64,000 nucleotides of DNA, from assembly GCF_964204645.1 (NCBI RefSeq), contig NC_134027.1, positions 3,398,485 to 3,462,484 of the forward strand. Direction: 5' to 3'. The notes beneath the pieces are model-generated. The model was given only the letters and a program-made list of their open reading frames with translations, did no database searches and had not been told where the DNA came from. Position 1 is the first letter of the stretch. Each line of letters starts with the position of its first letter. Source of the DNA: Tubulanus polymorphus. Its lineage: Eukaryota; Nemertea; Palaeonemertea; Tubulaniformes; Tubulanidae. This document shows, piece after piece, positions 38,290-64,000 of this stretch. The position numbers and the translations under genes were made by a program.

Positions 38290-41200
38290 ATGGCAGAAGC
38301 TGATGATTCAGTTAAATTGCCACTTACTGTGGATAAGATCGATATTAAATCTGCTACCAATAACCAGCATACGACAGTAGATACAAGCAGTTCAGGGGAT
38401 TCTCCTATACCGCAGTCACCGGCTGTTGGTCCATCTCCTCACGTGTTTGGTGGATCTCCTGGCTCGGTTGATCCTGTTCACGATTTACCACAAGAATTAC
38501 TGAACGCAGGATGGAGACGATTCTGGAGTAAACGCGAAGGACAGCCTTATTTCTTCAATAAAATTACGAATCAGTCTTTATGGGAAATGCCAACGATTGA
38601 TGGGAGACCCGCAAAGGTATAGAAATTGTGTTTGAATCTTCCACTCTCAGCTTACTTCATTCAACTGAACTGACTACATTTTCGGCTAAAATATCTATGA
38701 CTTTATTGCAGCATGATCATCTGAGCGATCCACTAGGTATTCAGACATCTCCACCGGCGCAGTTAGTTCCAGGTTCAACACCAGTTGGTGAGAAAAGAAG
38801 AGCAAGCACCGACCATGGAGGCAGTCCCCCTAAACGTCCTGCCCAAAGTATTGGGTAAGCCTTGTTATAATTGAACGTTCATGAATGAAGATTGATAAAA
38901 TTGAGTTATTTCCAGGGTTCTTAATGATCAGGGAGTTACTAAATTGTTTCAACTTGATTTTCAGACCATTCTGGAATTTTGAATTACACAGCAATGTCAT
39001 TATCTACGAACAACCGATAAAAGCGATTCCACCGCCTCATCCAGATATAGAAAATATGCGATTGCAAAGTATGGTGAAATTACGACAACAATATCAAGAA
39101 CTTTGCCATTCAAGAGAAGGTAAATTTAAACTGTTGTTGCTCGCTTTCAAAAGCTACCATGGGTTGGCTCCTGATTACTTCTGTGCAAACTTCTGGCAAA
39201 ATATTACTCTTATCGGACAATTTGCTTATTATACCCAAACTATAGGCTTAGTACCTTAGATATTTTTGATATCCGAGTGGTGCCATCTGATGAGCTAGCT
39301 GGCCAATAAAAGAGATTTTTGACAATTTTGAGAATTTTATTGGGTTTCTTAGGAATTGAAGCTCCGAAAGAATCTTTCAACCGATGGTTAATCGAAAGAC
39401 AAATAATCAATAAAGATGAAGACTACATGTTCCCTAGTGACTGCGTACCTGAAATCTCTCAGTCAATGTACCGCGAGATTATGAATGATATACCGATCAA
39501 ACTTGTGAAACCGAAATATTCCATGGACGCTCGCAGGCAACTGTTGAAATACGCGGAGGCAGCAAAAACGATGGTTGAATCACGGAATTCAACTCCGGAA
39601 AGTCGGAAAATAGTCAAATGGAACGCTGAAGATACGTTTATATGGTTACGCAAACAATCAAATGCTTCATATGAAGACTACCTTGTAAGTGTGATTTCAT
39701 TCCTGGAAAATTCGCATTCTTCATACTCTGGGAAGATCGTTGAAAAAGATTTAAAAATAATATTTTTCAGGAAAGGTTGGCTCACTTGAAACGGCAGTGC
39801 CAGCCTCATTTAACAGAAACGGCTAAAACATCAGTGGAAGGAATCTGCAGTAAAGTCTATCATTTCTCGTGTGAATACGCGAAGAAAATACGAGAAAAAC
39901 ATTGGGAATTATTATCACAGCACAACATAAAACGTAAGTGCAAATTCATACATCAACGATTGAAGTTCCAATATAATTCAGGTGTGCGAAAAAGCTTTCA
40001 TTTATACCTATTTTACTTGATTATTTATTGTTATTCTATCTAGCACCTGATAGTGAAAGTATTCCACCTATTAGGAAGGTAATGTGTTACCCTGTACTGC
40101 TATCAGTGCCTTGTCCGCGGTTACCATCACCTGAAATACAGTTCACCAATGAAGGAGTTACATTACGCTATAAATCGGAAACCATCAGAATAAATACGGA
40201 TCATTTTCAAAAATTAGTAAGTAGTGATTTTTTGAATTATACGGACACGTAACATCGGATAAAAACGTAATCCTTGTCCGTTCATTCGTAGGAACAATTG
40301 TACAGATGGAATTGTAAAGATGATCCCAGATTCGATAATTATCTCGCTAGATGTTGGTGCCTGATGAAACGATATCAGGTACAAAAAAGAAACTTTTATG
40401 AAAAATTGTTCTAATTCAGTGAATATTCGGATTTAATGTAAGACTTGTTTTCTTTCAATGTTTTAGTCGATGTTTGGTATCGGTAATGAAGGAGTGAGTT
40501 TACAAGGAGCTTTGCCCGTGGCTGTATTCGAATGTTTGCACAGATTATTCGGTGTTACGTTTGAGTGTTTCGCATCTCCTTTGAATTGCTACTTCAAACA
40601 ATTCTGTTCTGCATTCCCAGATACTGACGGTTATTTCGGATCTCGAGGGTCAGTATTGAAGAAGAATTCACAAATAGATTAAACATCTAAATCGATTTAG
40701 ATTTTTGATTTTTTTCTGAAACTAGATAGATCATTGAACTCTGAATTAATACCAGCTGTTCATCTTTTAGATCACTGCTGAAATTTCAACCAGTCAGTGG
40801 TTCATTTGAAGCTAATCCTCCATTCTGCGAAGAACTGATGGAAACAATGGTCGACCATTTCGAAGTATGTTTATGCAATTATTACTATAATAATTAATCC
40901 TATAATCAAAATGCTTTTATTTATCGAAATGATTGAATTTTGCTTGTAGAGTTTATTACTGGAATCGAGTGAACCGTTGTCATTTATCGTATGTATTCCC
41001 GAATGGAGGGATCCACCGACAGAAGCTCTTATTAGATTAGAATCTAGTCGATTTAACCGTAAACAATTAGTCATCCCTCCATTTGAACATGAATACAGAC
41101 ATGGCTTCCAACATATCGTAGCAAAGTAAGTTTTTGATTTTACCAGAAAATGATTTCCGGTTGTGAAGTTTTTACCGGGAAAAAGACCGCTATATTAAAA

Positions 41201-41354
41201 TTTTTTCTGTAGGAATGAAACGAATATTAAAGCAATGCACGGAACTTTGATAATCTTCCTACAAAATGAAGCTGGCCTTTCTAAGTGGGAACCTACAGCG
41301 GATAGACTTCATGAACTACGGTTAGCATTTCGACCTAAAGACAGAGCTCATTGA
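38290..41354 (+). CDS. PCIF1: PCIF1 (CAPAM), cap-adjacent m6Am methyltransferase
   Basis: Binds phosphorylated RNA polymerase II CTD and N6-methylates 2'-O-methyladenosine next to the mRNA cap. Eleven exons: 38290-38616, 38712-38854, 38965-39119, 39353-39684, 39771-39933, 40044-40216, 40292-40378, 40467-40648, 40771-40864, 40950-41125, 41213-41354; 657 residues (human 704). WW domain at about residues 65-101 ([19 protein letters not shown], then NQSLWEMP). Core segments such as [40 protein letters not shown] and [12 protein letters not shown] match the family, and the catalytic NPPF is intact at about 536-539 ([12 protein letters not shown]). The Ser-rich C-terminal tail of the vertebrate protein is missing. 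Start at 38290 (AAGATGG) preferred over an in-frame ATG at 38278 for its context. Poly(A) signal near 41508. Confidence 0.95.
39119..39200 (+). mobile_element. LINE remnant inside PCIF1 intron
   Basis: Intron 39120-39352 opens with a frame reading [20 protein letters not shown], typical of the extreme C-terminus of non-LTR retrotransposon reverse transcriptase ORFs (CR1/Jockey type). Only about 25 codons remain. Confidence 0.55.
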
Positions 41355-43623
41355 TGTGAATTCTGCTAAATTGATCGTTGTTCAGATTATCTATTTTACT
41401 CGTTTGCGCTAGTGCATGACATGACAGATATACAGAACACTAGCTCCGCATTGTTTCATAAAAAGACGAATAACTTGTGACGTGTAAATTACATAAAGCT
41501 AATTGGGAAATAAAATGATTGCAGTATTACAGCTCATAATTTTGCACGCCATCATTAAAAATGTAAGCATAATTATTATTGATACATGAGCACATGTATA
41601 TGAGCAGCGTTATGATTACTGATATTTGAATATGTCCATGTCTATTACATTGGTTATCGTTACTGTAAATTAACAAAAGATGTAAATATTACATTTAGTG
41701 GGTTTAGACATAACAATTGATACTGCCTCATAAAATGGCAGATTACTGGAAATAAGGGATATTTGAACCTGAACAGTTTCGATAAATGTAGTCACCTGTC
41801 ATTGTTATGTAGAAATAATCTGTGGTTATTTGAATGAATGACTAAATGACTACAGTGGAACCTCGTTACAACAAATTTCAGAGACCAGAAAATATGTTCG
41901 TCATAACCAATAGTTCATTACATCCAGTATGAAATTTTTAAGATTATCCTATTTGGGATGAAATTCTTTGTAATAACCGATAAATTGTTATATGAGGTCA
42001 TTATAACGAGGTGCCAACTGTATAGCTGTTCAAGATTCTGTGCGGTATTTCAATGGCAGCTTTTATATTGTGAATATTCTGAGTAATGTTTAACCTAATG
42101 GTCCAAATCAAGCAGGGTTCATACTATAGATTTCTGACAATGAGATTATTGAATCAGTTGCATTATTGTCTTATTGGAATCATGACAAATTCTAAAAAAT
42201 AAAAACAGTTTCTTCCCCTTAAGCAATAACCCAAAATTCGCCTATTCAATCAATAGATTGGTATTTGTAGTGTGAACCTAACTCAATTTTCCATTTTATA
42301 CTTATAACTGATATATAACAATATTTTTCTGTGCCGCATTTGTCTATCTCAAAACATCTTGTTCGCCACCCTTTGTATTTATAGTTTTCTAAGTTGTAGT
42401 TTTTCTCTAGTTGTTATCATTATGCCAGATGGTTTTAATGTAAATAACTTTATTGTTTTGTACATAATTATATAATGTACATCATAATCAATCATATTCC
42501 TTCTGAACAAATAATGCAGTGTATGTTGGATACTCATGATATCTTAGCTACTTGTATATGCATCATCTGCATTAATTTTTGTTTTCAGCATTTTATGCGA
42601 TGTTTTAAACTTGATAAATTTTATTGTACATATACTGAATACTATTAGTATTATGTACTCTTATATTTGGTAATTTTCGAAAGACAGGCCCAAGATTTTC
42701 TGAATAAAATGAAGGATATCCTGCTGCATTTGGGGTCTTACACTAAGTGGTCTTATGATTGAAATGTACCAAACACTTTGGGGGAATTGGATTAAATCTA
42801 ACAATATAATTCCTGCTTATTATGTAGGACAGTTGTGTTATCGCAATAACAGGTTGAATGAAGCAATTTTTAAAGATGTATCTTTTATTTTAACTTTATA
42901 CAAGCATTCTCATGTTCACATGTATGTGCTAATAATTCTATAATTTCGATTCCGGTTATTAGTTTCACCATTATTTTAGAGTGCAATATATCGTCCTTCA
43001 TTGTAAATTTTATATAACGATTAATTTAAAAACTTTAGTTCGTGTAAATAAAGATTAGATTTACAAGTAAGTTATCGACTTAGGTGTCATTAGTGTGGCT
43101 TTCTTCAAGAGGAGTCTATAACCATAAGTCAACCTCTGCTATACTGCCCATGTCAATGACCTATGACTGGTTTTAAGAGGTGTTCTTTCTGACCAGTGCC
43201 AAGACAAATACACATGCTCCATTCACAGGGAATTGGGCAGGGATGGCAGTATATCGGAGGTTGAATGTAGGTAGTCGGTCAACACTGACTGACGTCGAGG
43301 GTAAATGGAAAATGAAAACTGATCAGTACCGGTATGTCGGTTTCGTAAATCCCATGAGAAGTTCATCCTTGCATAATCTGAATCGTCACAATCAATAATA
43401 TCATAAAGATAAATCAGATATAAAATATAAAATCAATTTTTTATTTCCATATCCAGGACTGGAAAAACAACTGATACAAAACAAAATGAAACATGAAATG
43501 GTGAACTACATAATTGCCATATTCTTTGCAAGACACGACCTATGATACATTATTATCTAAGTCTATGATGTGCACGTGTTATATTTATGATTATTCTTAT
43601 CCTCTATACTATTGAGTTAAACT
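41355..43623. other. Convergent 3' region of PCIF1 and PARP2
   Basis: No supportable gene. Contains the PCIF1 3' UTR (AATAAA near 41508), a mariner-type MITE at 41851-42022, a long AT-rich stretch, and a minus-strand AATAAA for PARP2 near 43440. A 72-codon plus frame at 43180-43398 resembles nothing I know. Confidence 0.5.
41851..42022. mobile_element. Mariner-type MITE
   Basis: TA-flanked element of about 170 bp with inverted ends CAGTGGAACCTCGTTA and TAACGAGGTGCCAACTG. This CAGTnGAACCTCGTTATAACG type is a very common Tc1/mariner-related MITE end in invertebrates. Non-coding. Confidence 0.75.
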
Positions 43624-46600
43624 CTATTTGTAGTTGAATTTAACTTTGATCAAGTATTTCATTTTTATTTGGCTCGTGTCGTAGACGATAAACTCGTTAT
43701 AATTCAGAGTATAACCACGTGGATTATTAACGCCAGTATCTTGAGCTTTACCCATTGGAACAATGATACCATCCGATCTGAAAGTTAAAATAGAATATCT
43801 CATCATATAAGAGTTAAAAAGAAATTTTCATTGGATTATTACCGATGTATAGTAGTCAGAATATCGAGATATTTTACTTACGTAGTGAAGTCTGCAGTTG
43901 CATTTGGTGCTACGCTACCGAGACCTTTAACACTATGTTTACCGGCTGGGAGTTTGTTAGCAGTGTAATTAGCATTAAGCAACTCATTCACTCCTCCGAG
44001 AGCAACCTATAATATATACTGTAATCATTAGTTCCATCATAATGATTACTTCATTGTTAGAAAATGCATGATTTCAATGAACTTACATCGCATAAAACGA
44101 GGAGACCAATATTCTTAGATCGCGTCGTGAAACAATAATTGGCACTTTTGCTCGACATATCAGCAAAATAAACTCCTTTACCAAACTGAAATAGTGATGA
44201 AATAAACCTTTAGATGGATAAGTAATCATTGAGTTGAAAATGAGTTACTTATGATTAGCTTACCATGTAACCAGTAACCGGAGCTTCGGGTGGAGCAATA
44301 CGTAAACCTTTCTGTAAGATTCCACACCAATTTGTTAGTCGTGATCCGTGCCATAACAATTTCCTATATGAGCAAAATTCAAACAATATCAATAGTTTTA
44401 TTTGGTTTTTGCACTAGAATTGGAAACTGTAAAACTCACCTATTTCCGAGATCCTTCTTGAATTTCTCGGCCTCACCCTCTTTTTCGCATTCAAATACAT
44501 CAACAATTTTCATAGAATAATGATTATGTGTATCGGCATGTGTGTTCTTTAGATAATCTTCTACCATCTATAAACAAACATTCGAATGTCAAATTTCTGG
44601 AGTGTTAGTTACAGATCAATTCTCGCTATAGTGATTCACCTACCTTGAAATCTGGAGAATCTTGATCCAGCGGTTTTAAGCCACATTTCAATGATTTATA
44701 ATGTTGATCAACTGGATTTTCATCACTCTTCGAGTCTTCTCGCAACATTTTCATCGCTATTTCTATATCACCCAAAGCCTAAGTGACATTTCAACAATAT
44801 TATATCTACCGATATATATGTAACTTAGAGAATATAACCAAAACAATCGATATACCGGTACCTCTAATAAGTTAGATTTCATCTTGACTTCTGCTTCAGT
44901 TTTAATCAATGGAGGTGTACGCATGCTGGAAATTAATCATTTTTACACTTCATTTCTGACCCAGATATTTTTTCCTTTATCAGTATCTTGTTATTTGTGA
45001 TCACGTACCCGAAATCATGTGGAATTCTAGTATAAAACGCATCACAAGCGGCTACCAATCTACGACCGGTATCGTTATTTTGGATGCATGTTTCTATTTC
45101 TTTCAAAGCTGTGTAACCGGCTTTAATCTGAGCAGTCGTCAATTTACCTACATTATCAATCAAATACATTGAATAAAATGAACTTCAAATAATTGCAGGT
45201 AGATGTAGAAAAACAAAACTCACCTAATGGCGCCTTTTTAGCATCGTACTTCATTTCAACTACAGCATCTTCCATTGATTTAACATCACATATCAGGTTA
45301 ATCAGAGCCTGAAAGTGAAAATACAACCAGTCAACAAATTCATACACAAACAAACAGTCAAACTCAGTTAGGTCTTTAACGGATAAGTCATCACATTAAC
45401 TAAGTCATCTATTTCTAAGTGCCAATTCGTATTTCCAAATCAATTCACTTCGCAAAATGAGCCATCATTTGGATAAGTCATCAACACAATGATTGTCCCA
45501 GCTACGACTTAAGCGAGTTTAACTTTTTAACATCAGAGCTTAGTCTACTATCTATCCATATTGTACTACGGATTGCAGCACTAAACAAAGCTTTGCGCTG
45601 ACCTGTAAGCGAATATCAATTTTCGACGCAGGGACATCTTTCTTTGGTTTGCTTTCATTCTCTTCTTTCACATTCTACATTGGAAAACAACTTAACACGT
45701 ATACATAGCTGAACATATGAAAGCGAATATACTGAGATGTTGTATTAAACACAGTGTTATGTACCTCAGTACTGTAATCCATCTCTAACATATCATACTT
45801 CCCTGGAACTTTAGTGAAAGCCTTACGACTGTGCCACTCATTTTTTGTTTTATCCTTGAACCTGCAAATGTAATCACCAGTTTTCTTTCCAATCGCTTAC
45901 TTGATTGCATTAGTTAGAAAATACAGTAAAGAGAGGACATACTTTGAACAGAATAATTGCTTTGCTTTCTCCACATCACTGCCGCACGGTGTGAGACTAT
46001 TTTGTCCATTTTTACCAACTCTTCCCCAACGAAACCAAACATCATATCGTTTTGCTTTGTCATCTTCCAGTAATTGACATATGTAATATTTGTTATTGTT
46101 ATTTTTCAAATTTGTCTATAAAATAAAAATACCTCATGATTTTCAATATTCTAATACATGCACCGGTAGTTCAAACATTCATCCATAAAATGAAGTGAAT
46201 TGCTCACCTGGTTCAGCATGGCATCATATATGTCATTGCCTTCACAATACACATGAGCAACACCTATCTTACTGTGGCATTCTGTATCAACCGGCGCTTT
46301 ACCCTTGATAACAACTGTCTTCACTAAAGAAATTCACAATTTTTATATTACCTATTGACAACGGATCGTAGCCAATACAACAACTTCAGAAATCCAGTAA
46401 ATTCATATTTACCTTTAGAGTCATCTTGCGCCATTCCAGATGATTTCGACCCTGCTGATTTTGCTACTCTACCACTTTTACTTGCACCACTTTTAGCATT
46501 AGATTTTGGTTTGATATCCTCACTACTTGCAGACGTCATTACTTCATCATTCTCTTCATCTTCATTTTCTTTCTTTACTGGAGAAGCAGCATCTTAAAAA

Positions 46601-47836
46601 TTGATTTCATTACATTTTTAGCATTAATCAATATTTGCTTTCTATGCAATTCGCATTTTCAATTTCACTTAATAGATACACAAGAAATCGATACCTGATT
46701 TTTTTCGCCGGATCGTTCGGATTTTTTTAGTTCCTGTATTTTCTTGTTCCATTTTTTTCATGTCAATGGAATAATTGCTACCGGAATAAGACAGTAATAC
46801 GGTAGCATTATCAGCCTGTTTCGCTTGTTCTAAAGCCGATGCTTGTTCGATGTTGTAAGGATTCCAGTCATTTCTATCATCTTCCCATTCCCACAAATAA
46901 TACCCTAAAAACAATTAGAAAATATTTTCCGATTGAAAAAGAAAATTCATAACCCCAGTGAATTCATGTACTGATTATGGTTTTAATTCTTTAAGCGCAA
47001 GTATTTTCAATGGTTTCAAAACTGCTCTAAAGACTTTATTTTTCTACCCAGGCATCGGACTTCAAATACCGGTATTTCAATTGTAAACATTTTCTTTTAT
47101 TAAATCAACCACTGATTGTTTAAACATACTTTTCAATGTTTTAATTGCCTTAAAATGGTGTCTACCACTAAATAGGGCACAAAAGATGGCAATAACAATA
47201 GTGTTATAATAATAATAATAAGCTAATATGTACCATCATCACTTGTGTCATGGTAAGTACACCGCACTCTCCGCTGCCAACCAGTTTTTTTATTTTTCTG
47301 AGTTCCTTTCGCGAAATTGATCAGTACAGAGACACCAGATATTGAGAGCGTAACCTAAAAAAACAAATATGATGCAACAATAAACTATAAACAGCACATT
47401 CAGAAAACCAGAAAAATCAGCAGAATCACGCATTAAACTTACATCCTTCTTTTTGTTCTGATAGGCATTACATATTTGTGTATTGTGTTGATCTGAATAT
47501 TTCGTCCACTTTTCGTTATCTTCCCATTCCCAATGTAATGACAAATTCACTGATGGCTGTTCATCACCACTGTTCTTTGCTGATCTTGTTGAAGACCTTT
47601 GTTTTTTACTGGGTGTTTCAGCTGCATCTCCCCCACCACCTTTCAATTCATAAAGTAAACAAAGCGCAAATTGTATAATCATTTGTTAAAAATAAGGCAA
47701 TACGCCACAATGAATGTATCTTTAAATGGGTCTCCAAAGAATTGTGAACAAAGTTTAATTTGAATTTGCGTTTATACCAAAAAGCATCAGTCTCGTCATT
47801 TTTACCTGTTGTTGCTTTTCGTTTAGGGCGTGGCAT
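43624..47836 (-). CDS. PARP2: PARP2-like poly(ADP-ribose) polymerase with two WWE domains
   Basis: Nuclear DNA-damage-activated ADP-ribosyltransferase. Eighteen minus-strand exons: 47806-47836, 47443-47639, 47234-47354, 46695-46904, 46413-46592, 46208-46323, 45943-46115, 45765-45861, 45603-45674, 45224-45308, 45009-45147, 44862-44925, 44644-44778, 44440-44567, 44264-44363, 44087-44185, 43882-44006, 43624-43777; 741 residues. Order: basic N-terminus ([10 protein letters not shown]), WWE 1 ([11 protein letters not shown]) at about 43-116, WWE 2 ([13 protein letters not shown]) at about 117-185, Lys/Ser-rich linker, WGR domain ([13 protein letters not shown]) at about 250-375, helical regulatory domain ([25 protein letters not shown]), catalytic ART domain. 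The H-Y-E triad is intact: LLWHGSR (His 588), GKGVYFADM (Tyr 622), YNEFIVY (Glu 719). From the WGR onward it matches PARP2 best; vertebrate PARP2 (about 570-583 aa) has no WWE domain. Confidence 0.93.
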
Positions 47837-60925
<13,089 letters not shown>

Positions 60926-63900
60926 CGCTGGTAATTTACGTTTAGAAAATCTCTACGGCGAATAAATGTCATCGCGCTTCGGTAAAAAGTGAGGTCGTTT
61001 TATCATCATCATCATCATCATTCTGTGAACTGGCTGTTAGGAACGTGCGTAGTTATAATCTCTCGATGTATGGAACGGAGGAACCGCTCTAAAACTGTCT
61101 TCTATGTGTACGATGTTTATGGGTAATAATTCTAAGAGTGATATAATATAAACCGTAATTCCTCTGTGATGAACGTTCAGCTTAACATGTGTAGTCTGTG
61201 ATGAGACCGATAGTTAGTGAGTGCCTTTTCACGCCCTGAAAACTTGTTTTTATTTTTACTCCCGAGGCGAAATGAGAGAAAAAACTTCAAGAATAAAATA
61301 GTATTTGATTAATCTTCCTGATGACTGTAACGGCGAATCATTTCATTCAATTAATCGCATATTTTTGGATCAGATTATTTATTTATTTTCAGGAATTCGT
61401 TATTCTTGTAATAGCGCTGAAAACTATTTTCTCTTGAGGCTGCCACCAGTATTAGAAATGTTCCATAAAACGTAAACGCTATTAAGTGGCAATCACTAAA
61501 ATCCTAATGTTGATATTGAGAAGGTTATACAAGAGTGCCTGTCTTCGCGGATGTATCTTTTATAAGTTTTTAAACGTAATGCCTTCAGATAACGTAATGC
61601 TCATGACTTGTAAAACATTGAAACCTTCAATTGCGTGTGCCATTTGGTCAGTATTTCATGATTCTGTAAAATGAGAGAATAAAAACGAGTCCATGCCGGT
61701 GTTTGAAATTCATTACAAGTGAAAACACACTATAAATATCCTAAATCCTAGTTTATGTCATATGTTTGATATGCTTGATATGATACAACAATGGCACTTA
61801 TTGAGACTGTGTTTTAGGCCAGTGTGTATAGTTATGGGTCTATAATTTGTATTGTGTGGATGTCTGTATGTAACAAGTACATTGTGTCACTTTTTAGAAA
61901 AAGGAATGATATAAAAGAATGAATGATCATGTATCGGAAGTGTATCTATGATACACATTTATATACATTAGAGTTTCAACTGAAAAAGTGAACTACTTGG
62001 GTTCTATTGCAAGCTGCCAAACAAACATGTGCGTGTATATGATAATGTAACGATATAAGATTATTAAAATTTGATAATATAAAAAATGAGGTATGATAAA
62101 TGATATCAAAGAATTGCTGAAAAATTGCCACTGATGAAATTTTTTTAAAGAATTAGAAGTATGGGTTCATTGATCAGGTATTCAAACTATAAGATTCTTA
62201 GCTGATTATGCCTGCTGTTATTAGATGATGTGTATACTAATCAGTTGTCATTTAATCTTTATATTTTTCTATTTGAAAATTGAATACCTTCCACCATCGA
62301 CGACGAATTTCTTCCATTTTATGTGAAAATGCTGATCTTTTTTTAAGGTTTTTTTTTGTACAATTTACTAACATTCTCCTGAAATTGATGTGGTCGATTG
62401 TAACCATCCCGTCGAACTTGCTGAAAACTGCTATATACACACATTAACACATTGTACTTGGTGATTTGATAAACAGCAGAACTTATCAGTGTTTGAAATA
62501 CTCAGAATTGAGACGATCAATCAGTGGATTGTGAGCACCCTCTATTGAGTTAGATATTCACCGAGATTTCGTGTCACTAATTTCTAATTCTGTTATTCGC
62601 TTAAAAGTTACATTCTTAGTTATTCAATCCTATGCAGCGGATCTTTTTCAAATGCAGCGCTATCTTATTTTACACGATTTTCTGCTGTTATTGATTCATG
62701 CAATTATTTTAGATATTTCTGGCTGTCTATGCAGGTAATTTGGTTTATTTATGAATTCATGGATGTTTGATTTTATCCAGAATGAGATTTCTACATTATG
62801 CATTGTTCCCAATTCAATGATTTATCAGATGTTGTTTATTTTTATGTGTATTAGAAAACAAAACCAGTTTTTAAGAAGCAACTTTTAATCTTGCTAGAGA
62901 TGCAATGTGATTGGATTTATTCCCGTATAAGTAATTGTTAACCAAATGACCATAGTTTAACCATTACAGGTATATCGCCACGTGAATGACTGATATTGCG
63001 AAATGCAGTTGATTTTATTGTAATTTATCAAGTCCTAAATACGAGTATAAGATTATGAGTAGTGTACTTAGAGTAAGGATCAGTAACTCTTGATTCAAGA
63101 TCTTTAAAGTCATGATGTTCTTTGTAAATGAGAATTATTTGATCCTTATTTTATTAGTGTTTAATTATGAATATGAACCAGGCTGATCGAAGCCTAGCTT
63201 TATCAACTACCTCACCTTGTTTATCCCCTGGTTGTAAATAAATGTTGACGTGTAATTTTGTCCGATTTTAACATATATGAATATGACTTTAATTTTGAAA
63301 CCAATGGTGGTAATGTCCATAAAAAAACGTGTATTCTATAATAATATATTTGTTGTAATGTTTTAAGCGTATTTCACATGTCCAAAGCTGCTTGTCGCTG
63401 TCATCTAATGTCATACGATCGACACGAATACGGCGACCTCACTCCTTGTGCACGTCTTCAGTGAACGTGGTCTTGTTTTGCTCTAGAAAAACTTTGGCTT
63501 CCAAACCAGTTATTGATGGTTGATAAGCTATGATGATGATAGAAGGTGCAGCATTCTGTTATTATTTGCGACGTCACTGGATTACTCGGTGATCTATGTA
63601 CATGTTCTCCATCATGTGGCTTATATTGTAAATACTAAATGCATTTTCATGTTTGTCTGTCACTGATATTTGTGTACTGAGCATTTAGTCACTACTGGAA
63701 ATGGAAAAAAATATAAACCGTAATTATAAGAAAAACTGGCGATTTGAACTTTTCTCTTGTTTGTTTTACGCTCTGCAGATGTCACTCCTTCCTAGCAGAT
63801 TCAACTTCAGCTCACTTCCACAAGTTCCGAGGGTGAGAATTGCAGGAAATCCTACTCCCTCTTCGATATTAGAATGATTTTAATCCATCCGAATCCCTAT

Positions 63901-64000
63901 AGTAAAATACCACGCACTCGATTTTTTTTTATACAAACCAAAATAATTTATTGAGAAAAAAGTGCTTGTTGGACAAATAGTCATACAACCGTTTCTTTTA
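60926..64000. other. Receptor 3' UTR and downstream DNA
   Basis: About 3 kb without a supportable gene. Includes a short (TCA)n run at 61004-61021 and several AATAAA signals (near 61290, 61678 and 63237) that could end the receptor transcript. A possible minus-strand poly(A) signal near 63945 could belong to a gene entering from the right edge; not provable here. Confidence 0.45.

Noticed and set aside
43180-43398. 72-codon plus-strand frame downstream of PCIF1
   Set aside because: No recognisable family, no splice partners, no promoter cue; probably chance or repeat-derived.

Overview
The window is intron-rich eukaryotic DNA, AT-rich overall. It has small phase-compatible exons, GT-AG introns and many short non-autonomous transposons. 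Nine protein-coding genes can be rebuilt exon by exon; every junction listed keeps the reading frame. The gene set points to an invertebrate bilaterian: a Venus kinase receptor (absent from vertebrates), a PARP2-type enzyme with WWE domains, CTCF, and an SLC6 amino-acid transporter of the B0AT type. A lophotrochozoan such as a mollusc, annelid or brachiopod fits best, but the sequence alone does not fix the phylum.

Layout from left to right: (1) the 5' part of a ClC-7-like chloride/proton exchanger, minus strand, 48-13640, running off the left edge. (2) An SLC6 neutral amino-acid transporter, minus, 17944-24775, complete in 9 exons. (3) SNRPD1 (SmD1), plus, 25437-27344, head-to-head with SLC6 and carrying a 699-bp fold-back transposon in intron 1. 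(4) LENG1, minus, 28044-29438. (5) CTCF, plus, 30701-34922, head-to-head with LENG1. (6) ENY2, minus, 36748-37587, tail-to-tail with CTCF. (7) PCIF1, plus, 38290-41354, head-to-head with ENY2. (8) A PARP2-like poly(ADP-ribose) polymerase with two WWE domains, minus, 43624-47836. (9) A 19-exon receptor tyrosine kinase of the Venus kinase receptor family, plus, 50631-60925, with an additional N-terminal domain resembling bacterial glycine-betaine binding proteins (OpuAC).

The central 22 kb (SNRPD1, LENG1, CTCF, ENY2, PCIF1, PARP2) is a compact run of nuclear housekeeping genes: splicing, chromatin insulation, transcription/export, mRNA cap methylation and DNA-damage ADP-ribosylation. Neighbours alternate in strand, so several share short divergent promoters with NRF1-like palindromes or YY1-like ATGGCGG motifs. 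The flanking transporter and receptor genes have much longer, repeat-filled introns.

The strongest candidate for something new is the receptor at 50631-60925: signal peptide, OpuAC-like periplasmic-binding domain, second (ANF/GABA-B-like) Venus flytrap domain, one membrane helix, insulin-receptor-like kinase and a tail ending in a PDZ-type motif. Next are the WWE-WWE-WGR PARP2, a CTCF exon that could drop five fingers in frame, alternative first exons of the ClC gene, and a long fold-back element carrying NRF1-like sites. All calls come from reading the sequence; no database search was possible.
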